Below, piece after piece: positions 53,961 to 60,795 of a stretch of 64,000 nucleotides of DNA. Both the position numbers and the translations under genes were made by a program. This DNA comes from Hymenobacter convexus (GTDB taxonomy: Bacteria > Bacteroidota > Bacteroidia > Cytophagales > Hymenobacteraceae): positions 62,001 through 126,000 of the forward strand of contig NZ_JAUQON010000016.1 in assembly GCF_030580955.1 (NCBI RefSeq), read 5' to 3'. The notes under the pieces are model-generated. The model did not search any database and had not been told where the DNA came from. It saw nothing but the letters and a program-made list of their open reading frames with translations. The stretch's first letter is position 1, and every line of letters starts with the position of its first letter.

Positions 53961-55091
53961 ATGCTGGAAACCATTATTAAAGAGCTGATTGACTCAAAAC
54001 GTGAAGGGGAATACTGGGACTTCAAAGTCAAGCACCATGACAATAACGCCGACTTGTTGCATGACCTGCTTTGCCTGGCTAACTCCCTGTACCAAGGCAA
54101 GCGGTACCTGATTTTTGGCGTTAATGACCCCGCCAAGGGTGCAAACATCGTCGGCCTTGAAGCAGCGGAAGCTGGTCGAAAGAGCCAGGCTAACTATATT
54201 GATTTCGTCAGAAACCAGCATTTCGCCGGCAGCATCCGGCCGGAAATTGAACTGGTAACGCTGGTGCTCGACGGCAAGGAAATTGATGTGCTGGTAATTT
54301 TCGACAATCTTTATAAGCCCTACTGGCTAACGCAGGATTATCAGGATAGGGGTAGGAAGGTGAGGGCCCACCACGTGTACACGCGGGTAGGCGACACCAA
54401 TACCCCGCTGGGGATGTCTGCTGACTTGCTGCGCATCGAAAAAATGTGGCGGCAACGGCTCGGGCTGGATATGCTGCCGGTTGAGCGTATGAAGCACTTG
54501 CTGGGCCAGCCCGAAGAGTGGTTCAAGGACTTGGGCAACAAACGGTATGCCTACCACCAGAACTTTCCCGATTACAGGATTAAATTTTCCGCCCCGAAGC
54601 CTTTCTGGGAGCCCTACAGCTACTTTTTTACCAATAAGAATTCCTTTCTGGGCACCGCTACTTTCAAGCTGAACGCCACTACGCTGTTTGAGCTGCAATA
54701 CGTTTACCTCGATGAAATGCGGCTTATGCTGCCGGCCCCGGAGGTTGAGTACGTAGAGTTGCCAGTCCGGGAATTGCGTTACTACTACTATGATGCGAGT
54801 ACCGCCGAAGGCCGATTCCTGGTTTTCCTGACCGAAGGCCGCGGCAGGATGGAGTCCAGGGGGAGTACCTCACCATTTCTGGTTTTCAAGCACGAGCGTG
54901 AGCGGCAGGAGTTCAATCAGTTTCTGGTCGCCAACGCAGCACGATTTGAGGAGGCAGAACCTGGTTACGCGGCCCGGCACGCAGCCAAGCTGATGCAGAA
55001 GGAAGGCAACAACGCTACAATCAGCCCCCTCGATATTGGCAAGGTAGTCGTGCTGTATAAGGCTTGGCGACAGGGTAATACCCTGAGTTAG
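53961..55091 (+). CDS. AlbA_2 (Schlafen-like) domain protein
   Basis: A 376-residue protein whose first 170 residues are an AlbA_2 domain, the putative DNA/RNA-binding or nuclease-related module of Schlafen type: EYWDFKVKHHDNNADLLHDL, LCLANSLYQGKRYLIFGVND, and VYTRVGDTNTPLGMSADLLR. The remaining 200 residues are beta-rich, with a tyrosine-rich patch (VRELRYYYYDAS) and no family I recognise. The ATG at 53961 is used since the domain starts there. It diverges from umuDC. Proteins with this domain are frequent in defence regions, so an anti-phage or stress role is plausible. Confidence 0.82.
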   Translation: MLETIIKELIDSKREGEYWDFKVKHHDNNADLLHDLLCLANSLYQGKRYLIFGVNDPAKGANIVGLEAAEAGRKSQANYIDFVRNQHFAGSIRPEIELVTLVLDGKEIDVLVIFDNLYKPYWLTQDYQDRGRKVRAHHVYTRVGDTNTPLGMSADLLRIEKMWRQRLGLDMLPVERMKHLLGQPEEWFKDLGNKRYAYHQNFPDYRIKFSAPKPFWEPYSYFFTNKNSFLGTATFKLNATTLFELQYVYLDEMRLMLPAPEVEYVELPVRELRYYYYDASTAEGRFLVFLTEGRGRMESRGSTSPFLVFKHERERQEFNQFLVANAARFEEAEPGYAARHAAKLMQKEGNNATISPLDIGKVVVLYKAWRQGNTLS

Positions 55092-55130
55092 TAAGAGTCT
55101 GCCATTACAGCACCCTGGCCAGTGGGCTGC

Positions 55131-55343
55131 TTACTTTCTATATGAGCAGCGGCCACAGGGCCGGCGGCCGAGTTTCAGGGCAGCGGCCTTGGTGAGTGGT
55201 TTTACCGCCCGCGTACACCAAGCCAGGCCCTCGCAGCGCGGTGAAATGTGATAGGCATACGAAGCCGACCCTTCGCATATATACACTGGCACTGGCCGAG
55301 GTGATGAGAAAAGGAGCAGTAGCGCGAATTGGTATAGCAACAT
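55131..55343 (-). CDS. Small exported Cys-rich protein
   Basis: A 70-residue protein with a signal peptide (MLLYQFALLLLFSSPRPVPV) and the motif VYICEGSASYAYHISPRCEG, later CTRAVKPLTKAAALKLGRRP and CGRC. The Cys/His spacing (YHxxxxCxGL ... GRxPCxxC) is that of a family of short Bacteroidota proteins similar to the metal-binding part of Ada, probably binding zinc. It is known to occur as isolated genes on plasmids and near recombination genes. The function is not known. Confidence 0.7.
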   Translation of the reverse strand: MLLYQFALLLLFSSPRPVPVYICEGSASYAYHISPRCEGLAWCTRAVKPLTKAAALKLGRRPCGRCSYRK

Positions 55344-55390
55344 CAGATTTATAGCGAGGCTCTAAGGTAAGATTCCTTGAGTTATCATGT

Positions 55391-55448
55391 TTTTACAATT
55401 GCATAATTGCAATCATAAAATCACAATTACATTTTTGCAATTGTAAAA
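55391..55448 (+). promoter_or_regulatory. Regulatory region with clustered CAATTG motifs before a DUF932-like gene
   Basis: This region holds TTTTACAATTGC (55391-55402), AATTGCAAT (55406-55414) and the full element TTTTGCAATTGTAAAA (55433-55448), which is the reverse complement of the copies at 27189 and 27903. A possible promoter, TTG (55407-55409) with TACATTTT (55428-55435) at 18 bases, is overlapped by these motifs, as expected for a repressor site. The ATG follows at 55466. Confidence 0.6.
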
Positions 55449-55465
55449 TTAAGAACGTATCTTAG

Positions 55466-56533
55466 ATGGATAAATCAGCCATAAAAGCCGCCACCATGAG
55501 CCAGCAAAGCATCAATCTGGAACGGTCCCAAACATGGGATGCCCTTTGTTTCCCCGTTGCCGCCGTACCGTTAGAAACCTTACTCCCGACTGGCTACCGC
55601 ATCGTGCCCACGGACCGCAAGCAGGCCATCGTGGGGGAATTGCCGGATGGGACGAAGAATATCTTCGCCATGCAGAGCGGTGAGTACAGCCTGATTAAAA
55701 ACGAGGTCCTGCGCGAGGCCGCTGAGTTGTACCTGCCAGGGCACACCATTGATGCCAGTTTTACGCCACAGGGGGAATTTTCCATCAACTTGATTCTGCC
55801 CGACGAAGTCAATATCGCATCGAGCTCGGCGAATACCAAAGTGGTGGACCGGCTTTATAAGTCGATGATTATTAACAACTCTTACTCAGGAAAAACGCCG
55901 TTCTCGCTGCAAGGCACGGCGTTAAAGGAACACATTGAGACGGGCACGACCTCGAAAATGCGGGTGAGCTATTACCGGCAGGTGTGCACCAACGGCCTGA
56001 TGGGCTGGGCTGATGACTATATGAGCTTCGACCAATACTTAGCCTGGCTGCTGAACGGCAAACCGAAGAAGTTTAAGGACGCGCTTAAAATCAAAGATGC
56101 CGAGCTGGTCGTGCTGACGGGCCGCCAGGTGCAGCGCGAGCAGGAAGTGCTGGTGGATAAGAAGTTTCACCACAAAGGCCTCAACCTGGAGGTGTTTAAA
56201 AAGCAGCTGGCCAGCATCTTTACCGCCTTCCAGAGCCAAACCAACTCGCTGACTCCCACCATCGGGGTCTACAAGGAGCTAGCCAAACGTCCCACGCCGG
56301 AGAACCTGGCTACGGTCATTACCGAGAGCGGCTTGCCGAAAATGCTGGCCCGCAATGCGATGGACCGTCTGGCTGAGGAAATGAGGATGCTGGAAACGCC
56401 CGCCAATCTGTGGCTGGCCTACAATGCCGTGAACCACGCGCTGTTCAACAGCCGTAGCTCGCTTTCCATCAGCGACCGGTTCCGGCTGGACGAGGCCGCG
56501 TTTCATCAGTTGGCCACGCTGGCCTTGACCTAG
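55466..56533 (+). CDS. DUF932-like (phage/plasmid-like) protein
   Basis: A 355-residue soluble protein resembling the DUF932 group, found in phages and plasmids: TDRKQAIVGELPDGTKNIFA at the start, SKMRVSYYRQVCTNGLMGWA in the middle (the VCTNG pattern is characteristic), and a helical C-terminus. An in-frame ATG at 55496 is possible. The role in this family is not established; some are linked to plasmid maintenance or host takeover. It is controlled by the CAATTG motifs upstream, as are other backbone genes. Its stop overlaps the convergent gene's stop by four bases. Confidence 0.8.
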   Translation: MDKSAIKAATMSQQSINLERSQTWDALCFPVAAVPLETLLPTGYRIVPTDRKQAIVGELPDGTKNIFAMQSGEYSLIKNEVLREAAELYLPGHTIDASFTPQGEFSINLILPDEVNIASSSANTKVVDRLYKSMIINNSYSGKTPFSLQGTALKEHIETGTTSKMRVSYYRQVCTNGLMGWADDYMSFDQYLAWLLNGKPKKFKDALKIKDAELVVLTGRQVQREQEVLVDKKFHHKGLNLEVFKKQLASIFTAFQSQTNSLTPTIGVYKELAKRPTPENLATVITESGLPKMLARNAMDRLAEEMRMLETPANLWLAYNAVNHALFNSRSSLSISDRFRLDEAAFHQLATLALT

Positions 56534-56910
56534 CCCACCGGGGGCATGCGCATAGCCGCGTGGTCGTAATAGAGGGTAGCCCAGCCATTGGGGTTGGGGC
56601 TACCCTTCGTGCGTTGGTGCAGCACGTCCCAGACTTCGGAGTAGGGAATGCTCACCCGCGTCCAGTCGGCGAGGCGGCGGCCGTCGAGCAGAACATCCAG
56701 TCGCAGTTCATCGGCCCCCAACTCAAGGTTGCGCGTCGTTTCCTCGTTGAGCCACATAACGGCCAGCCACCACCGCGCCGGGTCGTCGCCATCTTCGTTG
56801 TCTTCGACGTGGTCGTAATAGTTGGCTTTCAGAAAGTAATGGTTCTTGGCGTCGGGCAGGCCGGCGGCCACCGCTTGCAGCGCCGCGGCGAGGGGAGCAG
56901 GGCAATTCAT
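56530..56910 (-). CDS. Hypothetical protein coupled to the next unknown gene
   Basis: A 126-residue acidic protein (LKANYYDHVEDNEDGDDPAR; WVRLDVLLDGRRLADWTRVS pattern) with several Trp residues and no membrane segment. The start overlaps the upstream gene's stop (ATGA). The pair is convergent with the DUF932-like gene. The pattern is beta-rich; the family is not known to me. Some resemblance to immunity-type proteins (small, acidic, aromatic) is only an impression. Confidence 0.6.
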   Translation of the reverse strand: MNCPAPLAAALQAVAAGLPDAKNHYFLKANYYDHVEDNEDGDDPARWWLAVMWLNEETTRNLELGADELRLDVLLDGRRLADWTRVSIPYSEVWDVLHQRTKGSPNPNGWATLYYDHAAMRMPPVG

Positions 56911-57278
56911 GATTCCGTGATTACGCTTTGTTGGTAGGCCCAGTCTTCAGGCGATAGAATGGCCTGCATGAAGGCGGAATAGCCCTGGTCGCGCCGTTCC
57001 AGCGCGTGCCGGCGTAACGCCAGGCTGCTTTTGCTTTGCTCGAAGCCTTCCTGCTCGACCACGCGGCGCATCTTAGCCGGTAGGCCTTCAAGCCAGTCCA
57101 GGTAGTCGGCCTCGGTGATTTCGCCTACGGCCTGCTGCTGGTAGCGGTAGCTGGCATTGCCCAGCCGAAACAGGCGGGCGTGCTCTATCCGCTGCTCTTC
57201 CGGCAGGGCAGCTAGAAAGTCCAGCTGCGACTGGTGAAATTTATCAAGCGGGTGCCGGGGCTGAAGCAGGTTTTCCAT
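56907..57278 (-). CDS. Hypothetical helical protein, first of a coupled pair
   Basis: A 123-residue helical protein (QLDFLAALPEEQRIEHARLF; EITEADYLDWLEGLPAKMRR). It begins 24 bases after the tyrosine recombinase stop and overlaps the next gene by four bases, so the recombinase and both unknowns may be one transcript. There is no recognisable domain. Confidence 0.6.
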   Translation of the reverse strand: MENLLQPRHPLDKFHQSQLDFLAALPEEQRIEHARLFRLGNASYRYQQQAVGEITEADYLDWLEGLPAKMRRVVEQEGFEQSKSSLALRRHALERRDQGYSAFMQAILSPEDWAYQQSVITES

Positions 57279-57302
57279 ACCTTATATAATAGGTGCGCCA
57301 AG

Positions 57303-58310
57303 TTACAAACCCAGCGAGTGGGCCGCGTTATAGGCAATGATGTCGTCGAGCCGGGAGTAGCGGCTAATCATGGCGTCGGTTTTCTGCTTCGTCTGGTTTT
57401 TGATGAATTCGTTGGACTGCCCGTTGAGCTTGGCCGTGGTGATGAAGGAAGCCCGTAGCGAGTGGGCCGAATACTTTTCGCCCAGGTGCTCCTTCACGAG
57501 CAGGTTCACGCGCCGGTCCGACAGCCGCCGACGTGAGGGCGTGCCCGCTTCGCCGGTTTTGCCCCGCGCGAGCGAGACGAATACCGGACCCTCGGTGCGC
57601 TCACCCAACAATTCCACCCAGGCCTTATAAGCCCGGATGGGGCAGAACAGCGGATTGGAAGCGTAGAAAACGGCTTTTTGCTCCAACTCCCCGGCCTGGT
57701 TGGTTTTGCTTTTGGGCAAACTTAGAATGAGGGCGGCATCGGTCAGCTCGATGTGTTCCAGGTTCAGGCCCACCAACTCGGAGCGGCGAAAGGCACCGGT
57801 GAAGCCTATTAAAAGGAGTGCGCGCGCGCGTACACCTTCGGGCCGGGTCAGGTCCAGCTCGCTGATGCATTTTTTGAGGTGGGCGACCGAGAAAGCCGGG
57901 GCCTGCTTCTGCTTTTTGCCCACAGCGCGGGCCACGCCCTTGCGCAGTACGTCCAGCGCCGGCGCGCTGATGGCCGAGGGCAGCCCGAGCAGCTGGTGAT
58001 TCTTCTCGATGGCGGCCAGGTGCCGGTTGATGGTGGCCAGCTTACGCGGGATGTCGGCCAGGTGCGCCACGTAGCTGGCGAGCGTGGCCACGGCGGCCGG
58101 CCAGGGCGTGAACTCGTGCGCGGCGCAGAAGGCTTCGTAGCTGCGCAGGTCGGCCGAGTACGCCAGGCGGGTGTTGTCCGCGCCTTCGAGGCCCAGGGTC
58201 AGGTAACGCCCGACGTTGGGCGCGACTTGACCGGCCAGGTCGTTGGCCAGCGCCAGCGCCGGCAGCTCGCCGGTCACGGCCGGCAGGTTCTTCTTTCCCT
58301 TTGGTACCAT
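57303..58310 (-). CDS. Tyrosine recombinase (XerC/D-like or integrase)
   Basis: A 335-residue recombinase. It has an N-terminal SAM-like core-binding domain (about 25-110) and the catalytic domain with Arg175 or Arg176 (TGAFRRSELVG), His283 and Arg286 (HSLRASF), and the nucleophile Tyr318 (MISRYSRLD). It cuts and rejoins DNA for integration or to resolve plasmid dimers. The ATG at 58308-58310 is used because the longer frame would run through the 16-bp palindrome at 58315; the start is then four bases from that element. A -7 promoter box at 58352-58359 and a possible recombination site at 58368-58400 lie just upstream. Confidence 0.88.
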   Translation of the reverse strand: MVPKGKKNLPAVTGELPALALANDLAGQVAPNVGRYLTLGLEGADNTRLAYSADLRSYEAFCAAHEFTPWPAAVATLASYVAHLADIPRKLATINRHLAAIEKNHQLLGLPSAISAPALDVLRKGVARAVGKKQKQAPAFSVAHLKKCISELDLTRPEGVRARALLLIGFTGAFRRSELVGLNLEHIELTDAALILSLPKSKTNQAGELEQKAVFYASNPLFCPIRAYKAWVELLGERTEGPVFVSLARGKTGEAGTPSRRRLSDRRVNLLVKEHLGEKYSAHSLRASFITTAKLNGQSNEFIKNQTKQKTDAMISRYSRLDDIIAYNAAHSLGL

Positions 58311-58314
58311 CTGT

Positions 58315-58330
58315 TTTTGCAATTGCAAAA
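58315..58330. promoter_or_regulatory. Perfect palindrome TTTTGCAATTGCAAAA before the recombinase gene
   Basis: The fully symmetrical version of the shared backbone motif, four bases upstream of the recombinase ATG and about 15-30 bases after the expected transcription start. Binding of a repressor here would block transcription; base pairing in the RNA could also hide the start codon. Confidence 0.7.
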
Positions 58331-58351
58331 TATTAGGCTGCAAGTGCGCTC

Positions 58352-58359
58352 CAAATGTA
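58352..58359 (-). promoter_or_regulatory. Promoter -7 element (TACATTTG) of the recombinase gene
   Basis: Read leftward, TACATTTG matches TAnnTTTG exactly and lies 41 bases before the ATG. No TTG is found at the ideal distance; the -33 region falls inside the inverted repeat at 58368-58400, so the promoter may need an activator or be blocked by recombinase binding. Confidence 0.55.
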
Positions 58360-58367
58360 CGCAAAAC

Positions 58368-58400
58368 TTAGGTCCGATAATGAACGATTATGGTTCCTAA
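58368..58400. other. Possible recombination site (dif-like inverted repeat)
   Basis: The arms TTAGG...CCTAA and ATAAT...ATTAT form an imperfect inverted repeat of 33 bases. Its core, GGTCCGATAA - 7 bases - TTATGGTTCC, has the ATAA-spacer-TTAT form of Xer/dif-type sites bound by tyrosine recombinases. It lies next to the recombinase gene. I have not seen a second copy in the window, so the partner site is unknown. Confidence 0.45.
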
Positions 58401-58523
58401 ACTCTAAAACGGAGAGAAGAAGGACGTGATTGGAGCCGCCTGAAAAACCAGGCGGTGCGCGCCCCGAAATCTTCTCATTATTTTTACCATCCGCATTCCC
58501 ATTCCGCTGCTCACTTTTATTGT

Positions 58524-59450
58524 ATGACCAAAAACTACCCTCTGCTTTTTCTACTCCTTATTATAAGCATCCCTGCGCTGGCCCAGCGGCCCAAGCCGGC
58601 GGCCGTGAGTTTGCCCCCGGCCGACACGGTGTATTTCGACCGCGACTGGGAACGGACCGAAACGCTGGAAGAAGTTGCCTACGCCCGCATCGCTCACCAC
58701 GACGCGGCGGGCAAAACGATAGGCACCGTGCGCGACTACTTTTACCCTTCCTGGAAAAAGCAATGGGAAGGCAAGATGGCCAGCGAGAGACCCGACAAGC
58801 CCACCGGCTTGTGCTGCGGCTGGCACGAGAACGGCCAGGTCAGTTTTCGGGGTACGTATCTGAACGGCGTGCAGCAGGCGGACTTTCGCAGCTGGCGTGA
58901 GGATGGGCGGGAAATCAAGTGCCGCTCGGTGATGCAGGACGCGCTGCCGCTGAGCAATGCCACCATTCATTGCAGCAACTGCATGCACACCAGCCGCAAG
59001 GTGTTCACGGTGGATATTCCCGACGGCACGGTGGGCATCGTCTACAAACTTGATGTGCGCGACGAGGGGCAGCCGCCGGTGTCGTGGTCCACGGCGCTGG
59101 CCGTGGCCGCCGTGGTGGGCAGCGGCGGGACGGCCGCCCCGGCCCTGCTGGGTACCGCGGCCTCGGCCCTGACCAGGCAGGGCAATAATGCTCCGCCCAC
59201 GGTCAGCACCAAGTGCCACTGGTACATCACCGCCGACCCGGCCGCTGCCGACCAGTTTCTGGCCACCAAAGGCACCATTGCGAACGCCCAGGCCTGCCTG
59301 CGCGCCGCGTTGAATACACCCCAGGAAACCCGGCCCATTACCTTGCCACCCGGCACCCGCCAGTTGTTCGTGTGCGTCAACAACGACAACTACACCACCG
59401 ATGCCACGGCCACGCTGAGCGTGACGGCGCTGGTACAGGCGTGCAAATAG
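58524..59450 (+). CDS. Secreted hypothetical protein with MORN-like segment
   Basis: A 308-residue exported protein with signal peptide (YPLLFLLLIISIPALAQ). Residues 30-150 have the pattern of output-type repeats of Bacteroidota (VYFDRDWERTETLEEVAYAR; GWHENGQVSFRGTYLNGVQ), similar to MORN/toxin_22-like segments. The second half has hydrophobic Gly/Ala-rich sequence (AVAAVVGSGGTAAPALLGTA) and a final beta part with conserved Cys residues (FVCVNNDNYT). The function is unknown. It is a single plus-strand gene between the recombinase region and the copper cluster. Confidence 0.7.
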   Translation: MTKNYPLLFLLLIISIPALAQRPKPAAVSLPPADTVYFDRDWERTETLEEVAYARIAHHDAAGKTIGTVRDYFYPSWKKQWEGKMASERPDKPTGLCCGWHENGQVSFRGTYLNGVQQADFRSWREDGREIKCRSVMQDALPLSNATIHCSNCMHTSRKVFTVDIPDGTVGIVYKLDVRDEGQPPVSWSTALAVAAVVGSGGTAAPALLGTAASALTRQGNNAPPTVSTKCHWYITADPAAADQFLATKGTIANAQACLRAALNTPQETRPITLPPGTRQLFVCVNNDNYTTDATATLSVTALVQACK

Positions 59451-59451
59451 G

Positions 59452-60231
59452 CTAATCCATTGCCTCCCGGCCCAATAGCTTACGCACCCAGCTGCGCACG
59501 GCATAAATACGGGAGTTGAGGTAGCACTCGTGGCAGTGGCGGAAGCTCCACAGGCAATCCACCGTATCCGTGAATAAGTGGAACAGAATGCCCACGGCGA
59601 CAATTTGCGTGGCGGGCAGCAGCAGCAGCAAGGCGTACACCGGCACGGCGTAAAAAGAGTGCAGCGGATGATACCCGATGCTGCAGCGCCGCGGTTCGAA
59701 GATGGGTTTGGCCAGCAGGTGGTCCAGGTCAATGAGCATCGTGGCCAGCATAATCAGGTAAGCCGTTTGCCACATCAAGGGAAAAAACACCAGCGCCAGC
59801 ACGGCCGGGAAAGCAAAGTGCAGGCTGTAGTGCACCAGCGTTTGGGCGCTGAATAGTTTGAATGAGGGTGGCTTACGCGGCTGGCGCGGTGCCACCAGCT
59901 GGGGTGAGCTGCGCGCGGTATCCCCGGTCGCTGCTTTGGGATACCTCCTGCCTGGCTTACCAACTGGCTCCTGTTTCTTGCTGGTCGCGTGGTCCGGCGG
60001 GCGCACGACCCGGGGCCAAGCCTCCGCATTTATCCGCCGCTGCGGGGTGGTGGCAGAGTTGTGGGCGGTGCCAGCCGCAACCGTGTCGAAGCGCTGGGCT
60101 GGCAGCGGGGCAAGGTACCCGGCGGGAGCTGAAAACTGCGGGCCAATAACCGCCGACCGGCAACCAGCTAGGACCAGGGTCAGAGCAGCGGCCACGTATG
60201 GAATGAGGCGAAAAACCAGCAATGGGGGCAT
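59452..60231 (-). CDS. Lipoprotein-like N-terminus joined to a DUF6122 membrane domain
   Basis: A 259-residue protein. The first 20 residues look like a lipoprotein signal (YVAAALTLVLAGC), residues 20-120 are a Pro/Ala/Arg-rich linker, and residues 125-259 match DUF6122, a four-helix relative of the YdjM-type membrane proteins (HYSLHFAFPAVLALVFFPLM; MLATMLIDLDHLLAKPIFEP; GYHPLHSFYAVPVY). These have His/Asp positions that could bind metal. An in-frame start nearer the DUF6122 part is not visible, so the join looks real, but the lipid anchor before a multi-helix domain is odd. It is convergent with the secreted protein gene. Confidence 0.75.
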   Translation of the reverse strand: MPPLLVFRLIPYVAAALTLVLAGCRSAVIGPQFSAPAGYLAPLPAQRFDTVAAGTAHNSATTPQRRINAEAWPRVVRPPDHATSKKQEPVGKPGRRYPKAATGDTARSSPQLVAPRQPRKPPSFKLFSAQTLVHYSLHFAFPAVLALVFFPLMWQTAYLIMLATMLIDLDHLLAKPIFEPRRCSIGYHPLHSFYAVPVYALLLLLPATQIVAVGILFHLFTDTVDCLWSFRHCHECYLNSRIYAVRSWVRKLLGREAMD

Positions 60232-60316
60232 AGTTGGGCTTATGGTAAGGCTACGGGCCGAACGCCGAGGTCTGGCCTTGGCTGGCGGAGCCTGAGTACC
60301 TAGGGTGCCGACAGCC

Positions 60317-60766
60317 CTACTGCAGCCGGTGCAGCATGCGCTTCATCTGGCCAATCTCGCGCTTCTGGGCGCTGATGATACTGTCGGCCAGCGCCCGCAC
60401 TTCGGGGTCTTTGATGGTAGCCCGCTCACTGACCAGAATGGCGATGGAGTGGTGCGGAATCATCGACTCCATAAAGCGCGTGTCGTTAACCAGCGCCTGG
60501 CTGCGCAGCATAGCCAGCGCCCCCCCAAACACGGCCACGCAGCCCAGGGCTATCAAACGGTTTTTGCCCTTGTCGGGGTACATATGGGCCATGAAGCCCA
60601 GCATGAGCAGGCCCATGGCCGACACCATGAGCGTGGTCATGTAGAAGCGGTTGATGCTGGGATAGATATGGTCCCACTCGTAGGTGTTCAGGTAGGTGAT
60701 GAGGTGCATCACGACGAACGATGCGGCGAGCATCAGGAAGAATTTGGAGTAGCTGCCCTTGTTCAT
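60317..60766 (-). CDS. Membrane-anchored DUF305 domain protein
   Basis: A 149-residue protein with three membrane helices (FFLMLAASFVVMHLITYL; MTTLMVSAMGLLMLGFMAHM; IALGCVAVFGGALAML) followed by the DUF305 motif FMESMIPHHSIAILVSERA and the terminal helix SAQKREIGQMKRMLHRL. This arrangement is common next to copA/multicopper oxidase genes. The Met and His residues of MIPHHS probably bind copper on the outer side of the inner membrane. It starts 30 bases after the multicopper oxidase gene, so they form one operon. Confidence 0.88.
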   Translation of the reverse strand: MNKGSYSKFFLMLAASFVVMHLITYLNTYEWDHIYPSINRFYMTTLMVSAMGLLMLGFMAHMYPDKGKNRLIALGCVAVFGGALAMLRSQALVNDTRFMESMIPHHSIAILVSERATIKDPEVRALADSIISAQKREIGQMKRMLHRLQ

Positions 60767-60795
60767 AACGCGGAGGGAAGTGAGGGAAAAATGGG

